From assembly GCA_964575975.1 (NCBI GenBank), contig CAZNTU010000001.1, positions 62,001-126,000 of the forward strand: a stretch of 64,000 bases of DNA, written 5' to 3'. Positions within the stretch are counted from its first letter, which is position 1. Every line of letters begins with the position of its first letter. The position numbers were made by a program, and so were the translations under genes. Origin of the DNA: G963674505 sp964575975. GTDB taxonomy: Bacteria > Desulfobacterota > Desulfobacteria > Desulfobacterales > SKZT01. Positions 55,026 to 63,702 of this stretch are shown here, one piece after another. The notes beneath the pieces were generated by a model that had not been told where the DNA came from, made no database searches, and saw only the letters and a list, made by a program, of their open reading frames with translations.

Positions 55026-57196
55026 CCCCTGTCCGTCTTTTCTTTGGCGCTTGCCCCGCGCCGATCAATGGTTACATCAAACTCCAGCATTTGTACGAGG
55101 GCGTTTTCGCCCTCCCCCACCAGATGAAACGAAAAAACCTTTTTTTCCTTTGGATTGAAAAAATCGAATTCGATCCTCCCTTCCTCGCCGGTATGGAGCA
55201 CTGGAAATTCGGGGTAAGGGATGTCGCCGACCAGGATTTCATACTGCCGGATAGAAAGTTTGATTCGAATGCCGTTCTCCGGAGCCTGAACGGCCTTGGC
55301 TCGAATGGATACATGAACTTTGGAGCCTGCGGGAAAATCGAGGTATTGGGCTCCGACCAGATTCTCGGACCATTCGCTTTCGGGCAGGAGTTTTTCCGGC
55401 AGCTTCCGGATTTCGCCGCTGGCGAATTTCATGACCGTCAAATCTTTTTGGGATATCAGTTTCCGATTCAAGGCCGAGGCCATGCTCCAGAGCCGTGCGC
55501 TATCCTCTTGGGGAGCCAGCGCAAATTCTTCCGGCGGCTCCCCGAGGATGCTATGCGCCAACCCGACCCGGCAGGAACCGTCTTTGGCGCACTCGTAGCG
55601 CATGCCTCCCTCGGTAAGCCAGCGAAGCTTTCCAGCGGTGTTTGCGACCATTTCCCTACCGGTGTTGTAATCGCGGAAAAAGCTTCTGCCAATAAGGCTT
55701 TTGGGAATTTCCAGGCCCAGATAATCGAGGACGGAGGTCGAGATGTCCACCAGTCCGAACGTGCCTTGTTTGATGCGAGGCAACCGATCCTGTTCCGGTG
55801 ATAGAACAACGCCCAGCCCCCAACTGCTAATCCACTCGGCCAAGTCCGATCCATGGGATTCGTCGCAGGTGAGAATGACCAGTGTGTCCTCGAGAACTCC
55901 GTCCCGTCGCAATCCTTCGATAAATTCGCCCACCGCCTCGTCGAGAATGGAGACCGTGGCCAATTTTCGCGAAGTGAATTTCGCCGCGATTTCGTCCGGC
56001 GCGGCATAGGGCTGGTGCGTGCCCACGGTCAACAGCGTCAGCATCCAAGGCTCTCCCTTTTTCCGCAAGTCGTCGATGTATTTCCTGGCTCCCCTGAAGA
56101 AGACCGGATCGATCACGCCCCAAGGGAAGGGATAGGGATTTGGTTCCGTGAACCATTCGAGCCCGTGAACGTGCTGGAAACCGATGGCGGGCATGAAACG
56201 GTCTTTTCCCATGAACATGAGGTTCGCCGCCTGGAGATAATGGGTGGTCCAGCCATTTTTCGCCATCAAGGCCGGCAAACACTCCCCTGCGCGCTGCGGA
56301 TTCTGGAGCAATTCGAAAGCCTTGGGCGTTTCGCTGGACAATTTGCTGAAATCCCCGCAAAGCATGGCATACAATCCCCGAATGGTCTGGTGGCTGTGGG
56401 CTACGAAATCCGGAATCAACATGGCGTCCGTCGTGCTGTCCGCCATTTTTTGCATGGCCACGTCCTTGTACGAAGCCATGCCCATCGCCTTGGAAATTTC
56501 GGGATAATACAGGCCGGGAATGCCTTCGAGCGCCACGATCAGGACGTTTTTCGCCGCCCCTTTGCCTCCTATCAGGGACGCGCCGCCGACATCCGCCTCC
56601 CGGAGGTCGGGCGGCAGGTCCTTTTCCGTCAACGCGACCGGCTCGGGGCGAAAAGGCTGCAACGCCGCATCTTTGACAAACCAGTGCAGAGGGTTGTATC
56701 GGGCGGCTAGACTCAGGTAGTCGTATCGGCGGCTAAGCCATCCTTGCAGCGCGAGCAGACTAAGAACCAGAGCCAAGCCCTTGAACCAGGCTCTTCCCCC
56801 AGGACGCCGGACCGGAAAAAAACAGTAAAGGGCCAGGGTCGCCATCATGATCCCGGCAAGCACGGGGTACGCCAAATGAAAGCCCGCCGCAGTGTTTTCG
56901 ACAAAAGAAAGGTCGGTCAAATATGTCAGATCCTCCCACGAAGGAAACCTCTGCATGGCACTGTACAATTCCCAAGCCCCACTCTGGAAAACGGACCACA
57001 GCAGCACCAGCAGGATTCCCAAAAAACGGGGAGCGACCCAAACGAGGAAAAACAATATCAAGCCCGATACGCCGTCGGAGATCAGGCCGACGGGTTCGGA
57101 AAATCCTTGGTGGAACAACCGCCAGAACATCGGCGTAAAACAAGGAATGCCCAATAAAACGAAGGAAAACCTATTTTTCAATGGAACGACTCCCAT
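55022..57196 (-). CDS. LTA synthase-family membrane sulfatase-fold enzyme
   Basis: A 724-aa protein with an N-terminal membrane domain (about 4-5 spans up to residue 155) and a sulfatase-fold domain (about 215-530). Metal-site features are the Glu in LIVALEGIPG (about 224), the nucleophile Thr in HSHQTIRGLYAML (about 271) and TCDESHGSD. A beta-rich C-terminus ends the protein. In Gram-negative bacteria such enzymes transfer phosphoglycerol or phosphoethanolamine to glycans; the acceptor here is unknown. The start is uncertain, and a longer frame from a TTG is possible. Confidence 0.85.
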   Translation of the reverse strand: MGVVPLKNRFSFVLLGIPCFTPMFWRLFHQGFSEPVGLISDGVSGLILFFLVWVAPRFLGILLVLLWSVFQSGAWELYSAMQRFPSWEDLTYLTDLSFVENTAAGFHLAYPVLAGIMMATLALYCFFPVRRPGGRAWFKGLALVLSLLALQGWLSRRYDYLSLAARYNPLHWFVKDAALQPFRPEPVALTEKDLPPDLREADVGGASLIGGKGAAKNVLIVALEGIPGLYYPEISKAMGMASYKDVAMQKMADSTTDAMLIPDFVAHSHQTIRGLYAMLCGDFSKLSSETPKAFELLQNPQRAGECLPALMAKNGWTTHYLQAANLMFMGKDRFMPAIGFQHVHGLEWFTEPNPYPFPWGVIDPVFFRGARKYIDDLRKKGEPWMLTLLTVGTHQPYAAPDEIAAKFTSRKLATVSILDEAVGEFIEGLRRDGVLEDTLVILTCDESHGSDLAEWISSWGLGVVLSPEQDRLPRIKQGTFGLVDISTSVLDYLGLEIPKSLIGRSFFRDYNTGREMVANTAGKLRWLTEGGMRYECAKDGSCRVGLAHSILGEPPEEFALAPQEDSARLWSMASALNRKLISQKDLTVMKFASGEIRKLPEKLLPESEWSENLVGAQYLDFPAGSKVHVSIRAKAVQAPENGIRIKLSIRQYEILVGDIPYPEFPVLHTGEEGRIEFDFFNPKEKKVFSFHLVGEGENALVQMLEFDVTIDRRGASAKEKTDRG

Positions 57197-57262
57197 AAAG
57201 TTTGAGCTTATTATGCCACTTGATGATTTTTCACACGAAAAAAGCCACGAACTTCTTCGCAA

Positions 57263-58570
57263 TCAGAAGCTTGTGTGCTCAACAAACAACTCGCGAACGG
57301 TTTCCGGAATTTTTCCTTTTGGAACAAGCGAATTGCCCTCCCCCACTTCATAGAGGCCGAACCATTCCTCGGGGTCCTCCGGTTCGTGGCGGGCGGAATC
57401 CGTCGGGTCCTCGCCGCTCTTCCACCACTCGTCGTGAAGTTCGAAAAACACGAGTCCCGCGAATTTTTCCCTGCCTTTCGCCGTCATCGTATCCTGCCAG
57501 ACCGACCGGAACGTCTTGGGGACATCCGCGACCAGATGCCCCCCGAACCCCGGCACCCATGGCTTGGGCGCGATAGGAGAAGTAGAGAGTCCCACCTGCG
57601 TTGTCAAAATCGGTTTTTCGATTTCCCGTGCCAACGCTTCCAGGTATCCCTGATAGGATGTGCCGGTGACGGAACCCGGGGGAGAGGTCCGGACTCCGTT
57701 CGCGTAGGTATAGATGTTCATGCAGACGAGATCGCCCATGTCCGGCAGAATCAGGCTTTCCTCGGGCACCTCGAGATCCGGCCGGCCTGCCACGGGTCCG
57801 ATGTGGGTCCAGCTCGTGTGGCAATAGAGATGGCGACGGCCGTACCGTTTCAACTCGTAATCCATAGCCCCGTCGACGAGTTTGGCAAGCGCCACTTCCG
57901 TGGGCGTGCGGTTCGTCACCGTCAGGTGCTTGCCATGGAAATCGCGCACTTCCGGATGTCTGGCGTCCGTTCGCTTTACCGAAGCAGCCTGGAGTTCGTC
58001 GCCAACGGAAAATAAAACAAGCCGGTCGGGACGCCCTGCGACATAGGTGTGGTCGATAACGCTCCGGATATTGGCCAGAGTGTTTTGTTGGAACGTCTCG
58101 TCGAGAAAATCCTCGGCATAGGCCCAGACCCATATGTCCTGGCCGTAAACGAGATCGGTTTTATCAAGGGCGGCAAAGAAGCCCTCGGGCATTTTAAGGG
58201 GAAACACATGGATATAGTTCGCCCCTAAACCTTCGATTGTCTCGATGTGCGGCGCATAGCGCCCATCGTCTCCCGGGCTTGCCCCGTAAATCGGGGTCTC
58301 TCCCGGAAGATAGGGCGAATATCCGATCCCCCGGAAAAAGACCGGCGTTCCGCCTTTGGAAAGATCCAGAATTTTATCCCCCCGGACTGCAAAACGAGCA
58401 GGCTGCGGCGTCTCGGCGCTGATACTTGCCGCCTTGGCCCTTTCCGAACCGGCACCCGCCACCGTCCGAAGAGGAAATGGAAAAAAAAGCGCTGAAACGA
58501 TCAATGAAAGGGCGAGTACGATCCTCCCCGCCTTCCATTGATTCTCAATCTGCAAGCAATCGAAATTCAT
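57263..58570 (-). CDS. secreted glycoside hydrolase-like protein
   Basis: A 435-aa protein with a signal peptide (hydrophobic stretch at about 16-32, cleavage near VAGA). The body looks like a TIM-barrel glycosidase: FFRGIGYSPYLPGETPIYGASPGDD, the acid candidate in LFSVGDELQA, and VFFELHDEWWKSGEDP near the end, which resembles the nucleophile region of GH2/GH5- or GH72-like enzymes. No single family is certain. It is the first gene of the operon with the LTA-synthase-like enzyme, so the two may build or trim the same surface glycan. Confidence 0.7.
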   Translation of the reverse strand: MNFDCLQIENQWKAGRIVLALSLIVSALFFPFPLRTVAGAGSERAKAASISAETPQPARFAVRGDKILDLSKGGTPVFFRGIGYSPYLPGETPIYGASPGDDGRYAPHIETIEGLGANYIHVFPLKMPEGFFAALDKTDLVYGQDIWVWAYAEDFLDETFQQNTLANIRSVIDHTYVAGRPDRLVLFSVGDELQAASVKRTDARHPEVRDFHGKHLTVTNRTPTEVALAKLVDGAMDYELKRYGRRHLYCHTSWTHIGPVAGRPDLEVPEESLILPDMGDLVCMNIYTYANGVRTSPPGSVTGTSYQGYLEALAREIEKPILTTQVGLSTSPIAPKPWVPGFGGHLVADVPKTFRSVWQDTMTAKGREKFAGLVFFELHDEWWKSGEDPTDSARHEPEDPEEWFGLYEVGEGNSLVPKGKIPETVRELFVEHTSF

Positions 58571-58660
58571 TCGTCCGCGTCCAATTCGTTGTATTCATGA
58601 AAATGGCCGATGTTTAAATCCCCCCCGATTCTTCTTTGTACGGGAAGCTCGATCTCGCGG

Positions 58661-58689
58661 TTATTAAAAGGGAGCTTGCTGTTTGTCAA
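58661..58689 (-). promoter_or_regulatory. promoter for the glycosidase/LTA-synthase-like operon
   Basis: Minus-strand TTGACA (58689-58684) 17 bases before TAATAA (58666-58661), about 90 bases upstream of the first gene. Confidence 0.55.
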
Positions 58690-58843
58690 TGGAAATCGAA
58701 AAAACCCATAATCATATTTTAAGAGATGTTGACTGACAATCTATTCCATTGTAAAGGAATTTTCACTTTGTCGAAGTAAGTTCCGGTTTTAATCGCATGA
58801 TGGAATCTCGTTTGAAAGAAATACAAAAGAACCTGGTGGCGTC

Positions 58844-60370
58844 GTGAGGATAAAAGACACAATGTGCCCGGCCTTGATTGTTCTGTTCGTCCTGTGCGCA
58901 TCGACGGGGTACTCAGATGCAGCGGCCGGCAGGATTACGGACATTTCGCAGCTCGCCGGAAAAAAGGTGGGGATCGTCACCGGTTCCGTTTTCGACAATG
59001 TGCTAAAAAGCCAGATTCCGGAAGCTGTTCCCGAATATTTCAACAATTTCGCGGATCAAACGGAGGCGGTGAAAGCCGGAAGGATCGCCGGTTTTTTGGT
59101 TGACGAACCAATGGCGCGAGACATCTTGAACAACACATCCGGTGTGACACTCCTAAAAAAACCGTTGACATCGGACGGCTATGCCTTCGCGATAGCCAAG
59201 AGTCAACCCCGGCTGCACGAGCGAATTAACGCCGTTTTGGAAGAGATGCTGCAAAACGGCATGCTCGAAAAAATCGATGCAAGATGGTTCGGCAAGAACG
59301 AGGCAGCCAAAGTCCTTCCGGATTTTAAGCTCGAAGAAAAAAAAGGGGTTGTCCGGTTGGCCACGAACAGCGGTTTGGCCCCGTTTGCGTATATGAAAAA
59401 CGGAAAGATGGTCGGATACGATATCGATATTGCCATGATCGTCGCATCCGAGTTGGGATACGAACTCGAAATTGTCGATATGGAGCCCGCAGCAATCATT
59501 CCATCGTTGATATCCGGAAAGAGCGATATGGCCGCAGGAGGCATAACGATAACGCCGGAGCGTTCCCGGTCGGTTCTTTTCAGCACCCCCACCTACAAAG
59601 GCGGCATCGTCGTCATGGCGGCATTGGGCGACGAGTCGCCGGAAAGCGCGAACGGCGATCCGTTTTGGTCGGGTCTGATCCGAAGTTTCGACCGAACGTT
59701 CATTGTCGAAAACCGTTATAAATTGATCCTTCAGGGTTTGCGGGTCACTCTCTTCATTTCGATCCTTTCGGCCGTTTTCGGAACGATTCTGGGTTTCGCG
59801 ATTTGTATGATGCGTCGCACCAAAACCCGTTGGGCGAACATGCCGGCCAAAGTATTCATCCGCGCGATTCAGGGAACGCCCATCGTCGTGCTTCTGATGA
59901 TTCTCTACTACATTGTGTTCGGCAGAGTGGAAATCGACGCGATCCTGGTGGCCATCATCGGCTTCTCCATAAACTTTGCGGCCTATGTTTCGGAAATGAT
60001 GCGCACGGGTATCGATGCCGTGGACAAAGGCCAGCATGAAGCCGCTTTGGCCCTCGGCTTCAACCGGTGCCAGGTTTTTGCGAAAATAACTTTCCCGCAG
60101 GCGGCGAGACATGTTCTGCCGGTGTTCAAAGGAGAATTCGTTTCAATGCTGAAAATGACTTCCATCGTCGGCTATATTGCCATTCAGGACTTGACCAAAA
60201 TGAGCGACATTATCCGCAGCCGCACATACGAGGCTTTCTTTCCGCTAATTGCCACGGCCCTCATCTATTTTGCGGTCTCATACGCGATGGCCTGCCTGTT
60301 GTCCCTCGTGGAAACCGGCGTCGATCCGAAACGCCGCAAGAGGGTCCTGAAAGGCGTGGTGGTCCCATGA
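58844..60370 (+). CDS. amino acid ABC importer: binding domain with swapped halves fused to permease
   Basis: A 508-aa protein. A signal peptide (about 1-28) is followed by a segment that matches the second part of SBP_bac_3 proteins (about 30-150: LAGKKVGIVTGS, VDEPMA, LEKIDARWFG), then a segment that matches the first part (about 168-262: VVRLATNSGLAPFAYMKNGK, GYDIDIA, GGITITPERSRSVLFSTPTYKGG). Together they make one complete fold in swapped order. A permease of the polar amino acid type follows (about 288-495, with the EAA loop VDKGQHEAALALGFNRCQVF). The start is GTG; an ATG six codons later is possible. Confidence 0.85.
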   Translation: MRIKDTMCPALIVLFVLCASTGYSDAAAGRITDISQLAGKKVGIVTGSVFDNVLKSQIPEAVPEYFNNFADQTEAVKAGRIAGFLVDEPMARDILNNTSGVTLLKKPLTSDGYAFAIAKSQPRLHERINAVLEEMLQNGMLEKIDARWFGKNEAAKVLPDFKLEEKKGVVRLATNSGLAPFAYMKNGKMVGYDIDIAMIVASELGYELEIVDMEPAAIIPSLISGKSDMAAGGITITPERSRSVLFSTPTYKGGIVVMAALGDESPESANGDPFWSGLIRSFDRTFIVENRYKLILQGLRVTLFISILSAVFGTILGFAICMMRRTKTRWANMPAKVFIRAIQGTPIVVLLMILYYIVFGRVEIDAILVAIIGFSINFAAYVSEMMRTGIDAVDKGQHEAALALGFNRCQVFAKITFPQAARHVLPVFKGEFVSMLKMTSIVGYIAIQDLTKMSDIIRSRTYEAFFPLIATALIYFAVSYAMACLLSLVETGVDPKRRKRVLKGVVVP

Positions 60371-61470
60371 TCGGCGTTAAACATCTGTCCAAGCACTTTG
60401 ACAATCAAGTCGTCTTGAAGGACGTGAACGCCGAAATCGGCAAGGGCGAAGTAATTTCCATTATCGGACCGTCCGGAACGGGCAAGAGCACGTTCCTGCG
60501 CTGCATCAACCTTCTGGAAAGGCCTACGGGAGGAAAGATCGTGATCGACGGAATCGATATCCTCGACAAGAAGACCGATGTCTTCAAGCTTCGCCAAAAG
60601 ATGGGAATGGTTTTCCAATCGTTCAACCTTTTTTCCCACTTGATGGCCATCGAAAACATCATGCTCGGACCGGTGGATCTTCTGAGGATCGGCCGTAGGG
60701 AGGCATATGACGCGGGCATGAAGCTCTTGACCATGGTGGGGCTTGCAGAAAAAGCGTACGCCTATCCCGACGAACTGTCGGGCGGACAGAAACAGCGCGT
60801 CGCCATTGCCAGAACGCTGGCCATGAGCCCGGAGATCGTGCTGTTCGACGAGCCGACCTCCGCGCTTGACCCGACGATGGTGAGCGAGGTGCTGGCGGTC
60901 ATCCGCAAGCTTGCGGCCGACGGAATGACCATGATGATCGTAACCCACGAAATGAAGTTCGCGAGGGACGTCTCCACGCGCGTCCTTTACATGGACGAGG
61001 GGATTGTCTATGAAGAGGGTCCGCCGCAGCAGCTCTTCGGCAATCCGTTGAAGGCCAAAACGCGCGCCTTTGTACGCCGCATCAAAACCTTCGGGTTTGA
61101 AATCAAATCCAAGGCTTTCGACCTTTATGCCCTTCACGGGGGAATCGAGACGTTCGGACGCAGTCAATTTCTCGCCGAAAAACAAGTCTACAATATTCAA
61201 CTGGTACTCGAAGAAATCATCGTCCACAAACTTCTTCCCCGGCTTGGAGAATCCATCGATACGAGCGTTACGGTGGGCTATTCCGAAGAAGACGGCGAAG
61301 TAGAACTCGCGATAACTTACGCCGGGGAACCTTTCAATCCGTTCGAAGACGCGAAGGACGCCAACGATCTTTCGATGAAAATCGTCCGGAGACTGGTGAA
61401 AAAAAGCGAATGCAAAACGGAAGAGGGAAAAAACACGTGGGTCTTGTCGATTTCCCCGGCGGCGGGTTAA
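60367..61470 (+). CDS. amino acid ABC ATPase with C-terminal GHKL/anti-sigma-like domain
   Basis: A 367-aa protein. Residues 1-240 are a GlnQ-type ATPase: Walker A GPSGTGKST (34-42), signature LSGGQ (137-141), Walker B IVLFDEPTSALDP. Residues about 245-363 resemble the HATPase_c_2 fold of RsbW-like kinases: VYNIQLVLEEIIVHKLL, a GEPFNPF turn and NTWVLSI at the end. The N-box Asn is His (EEIIVH) and the Asp of the G1 box is Tyr, so ATP binding there is doubtful. The start overlaps the stop of the permease fusion (ATGA), so they are translated together. Confidence 0.88.
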   Translation: MIGVKHLSKHFDNQVVLKDVNAEIGKGEVISIIGPSGTGKSTFLRCINLLERPTGGKIVIDGIDILDKKTDVFKLRQKMGMVFQSFNLFSHLMAIENIMLGPVDLLRIGRREAYDAGMKLLTMVGLAEKAYAYPDELSGGQKQRVAIARTLAMSPEIVLFDEPTSALDPTMVSEVLAVIRKLAADGMTMMIVTHEMKFARDVSTRVLYMDEGIVYEEGPPQQLFGNPLKAKTRAFVRRIKTFGFEIKSKAFDLYALHGGIETFGRSQFLAEKQVYNIQLVLEEIIVHKLLPRLGESIDTSVTVGYSEEDGEVELAITYAGEPFNPFEDAKDANDLSMKIVRRLVKKSECKTEEGKNTWVLSISPAAG

Positions 61471-61550
61471 TCGCAAGGTTCAGGTTACCAGCCTGGGCCC
61501 ACGAAGTTTTCCACTAACGGGATTAGATTTGTCTTCGATCCACCCGTTTT

Positions 61551-63644
61551 TCATTTTCCCTCCAAAATTTCCCGTAGCTTCCGGGAGAGACTTTTCATGC
61601 CGAACGGTTTGGCCAGAAAGCCGACGCATCCCTTGTCTAATAGCTCCGAGGCTTGGTTGCTTATGCTGTAGCCGCTGGAAAGCAGCACCTTCACGTTCTT
61701 GTCGATCGCCTTCAATCGTTCGAAGGTCCCCCAACCGCTCAGACCGGGCATGATCATGTCTAAAATGACAAGGTCGATCTGATCGCGTTTTTTTTCGTAT
61801 ATCCGAACGGCTTCGCCTCCGCTTCTTGCGACAAAGACTTTGTAGCCCAGGTCGTTCAGAAGCTCCTGCGCCACTTCCAGAACCAGCTCTTCGTCGTCAA
61901 CCAGCAGGATCGTCTCCGTCCCCTTGCTTAGAGATTCGTAAAAAACCTGCATCTCGACGACCTCCTCGTCGGAGGCGGGAAGATAAACGTTGAACGTGCT
62001 GCCCACGCCCGGTTCGCTGTAGACCGTTATGAAACCTCCATGGTTTCTGACGATGCCGTAAGCCGAGGCGAGCCCCAGGCCCGTCCCCCGTCCCACTTCC
62101 TTGGTGGTGAAAAAAGGGTCGAAAATTCTCGGAAGAGTGGCCTCGTCCATTCCTATTCCAGTGTCCGTCACGGAAAGTTTCACGTAATGTCCGGCCGGAA
62201 CTTCGAAGGGTTTCACGTTAGATTCGGCCAGGGTTTCGTTTCTGGTCTTCAGATGGATGTTCCCTCCCTCGGGCATGGCCTGCCAAGCATTTACGCATAT
62301 GTTCAGGAGCACCTGTTCCAGTTGGCTGCGATCCGCCTTGACCGCCCACAAATCGGGTTGGTAGTCGTGATGGATTCCGATTTGCTTTCGGGTTCGGCCG
62401 AACATGTCGGCAGTCTTATAGACCACTTCGTTCAAAGAGAGGGACTTTACGTCGTATTTTCCTCCTTTGGCGAAACCCAGGATTTGTTTGGTCAAACTGG
62501 CGCCGCTTTGGACGAAGTTCTCGATTTTTTTGAGCTTTTCCTTCTGCGATTCGGTAAGATCGGTCTCCATCAAAATTGAAGCGTACCCTTGGATTCCCAT
62601 CAGGAGATTGTTGAAATCGTGCGCCACGCCGCCAGCCAAGGTTCCGATGGATTCGAGTTTTTGAGCTTGGTGAAGCTGTTTCTCCAGCCTCTTTTGTTCG
62701 CTGATGTCTCTAAGTGTCGCCATGGTGCCTTCGGGTTTTCCCTCCGAATCGCGGAATATGGAGGCGCTGATGCTGACGGGTATTTTCGCTCCGTCTTTGT
62801 TATATCTTTGGGTCTCTATATTGGAGAAGCTTACGCCATCCATGTTTTTTTCGATCATCTTTTGGGTTTCCACCCAGCATTCCTCCGGAACGAAAATATC
62901 CATCCTTTTTCCCCTGCGCTCTTTCAGCGACCAGCCGAAAACCCATTCGAAGGCGGGATTGAAATACACGACCCGGCCTTTCAAATCGTAAACGACGACA
63001 GGGTCGGGATGCGCCTCCAATACGGCCCGGTAGCGAGCTTCACTTTCAAAGCGCGCCCTTTCCGCCTTCTTTCGTTCCTCCAGTTCCATTTCAAGTCTTT
63101 TTTTGGCAAGATCCAGTTCCGCCGTTCGCTCCGCCACCCTGTTCTCCAGTTCTTCGTTGACGATTCGGAGGGCCTCCTCGGCCTTCTTGGCGTCCGAGAT
63201 GTCCGCGATGGAAAAAAGGCAGCCGTCTTCCATGCGATTCTCGTCCAAAGGCCTTCCCGAAATCAGGCAAGTTTTTGTCTCGCCGCTCTTGCACGCGATT
63301 TTCATTTCGGTATCCATGGCTTTGTTCGTTTCCAGTTGATTGCGGCACCACTGTCCCTTCTCGGAGAAAAGAACATCCATGTCCTTTCCAGCCAAGTCGT
63401 CCTGCCCCCATCCCGTGATGTCGATCACCGCGTTGTTGAACCACGCGATTTTTCCGTCCCTGACAATGCAAATTCCGTGCATGGTAGCCCTCAAAATCGC
63501 GGTCAACAATGCTTGGGTATTTGTCAGTTGCTTGTGCTCTGCGGCAAGGCTCTCCGCCTTTTCCTGGATCTCCTCCAATCCAAATATATATTCCTGAAGC
63601 TTTCTTCTCTGCGATTCGTCGAATTTGTCCGTATGATCCGCCAT
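61551..63644 (-). CDS. PAS-containing hybrid sensor histidine kinase
   Basis: A 697-aa protein with no membrane segment. It has an N-terminal coil (about 10-45), PAS 1 (about 45-150), a coiled coil (about 153-200), PAS 2 (about 205-315), HisKA with the phospho-His in GGVAHDFNN (H342), HATPase_c (VTDTGIG, DPFFTTKEVGRGTGLGL) and a receiver domain (phospho-Asp near 629 in ILDMIMPG). This is the soluble PAS-hybrid type. ATG 63644 is preferred; an ATG at 63680 is possible. The response regulator upstream is its likely partner, since it ends 23-59 bases before the start. Confidence 0.93.
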   Translation of the reverse strand: MADHTDKFDESQRRKLQEYIFGLEEIQEKAESLAAEHKQLTNTQALLTAILRATMHGICIVRDGKIAWFNNAVIDITGWGQDDLAGKDMDVLFSEKGQWCRNQLETNKAMDTEMKIACKSGETKTCLISGRPLDENRMEDGCLFSIADISDAKKAEEALRIVNEELENRVAERTAELDLAKKRLEMELEERKKAERARFESEARYRAVLEAHPDPVVVYDLKGRVVYFNPAFEWVFGWSLKERRGKRMDIFVPEECWVETQKMIEKNMDGVSFSNIETQRYNKDGAKIPVSISASIFRDSEGKPEGTMATLRDISEQKRLEKQLHQAQKLESIGTLAGGVAHDFNNLLMGIQGYASILMETDLTESQKEKLKKIENFVQSGASLTKQILGFAKGGKYDVKSLSLNEVVYKTADMFGRTRKQIGIHHDYQPDLWAVKADRSQLEQVLLNICVNAWQAMPEGGNIHLKTRNETLAESNVKPFEVPAGHYVKLSVTDTGIGMDEATLPRIFDPFFTTKEVGRGTGLGLASAYGIVRNHGGFITVYSEPGVGSTFNVYLPASDEEVVEMQVFYESLSKGTETILLVDDEELVLEVAQELLNDLGYKVFVARSGGEAVRIYEKKRDQIDLVILDMIMPGLSGWGTFERLKAIDKNVKVLLSSGYSISNQASELLDKGCVGFLAKPFGMKSLSRKLREILEGK

Positions 63645-63702
63645 CGTTTTTTCTTTGCCAACCCGGAAAAATGGTTGCATCTGATTAGAAACGCATTTTT
63701 TT

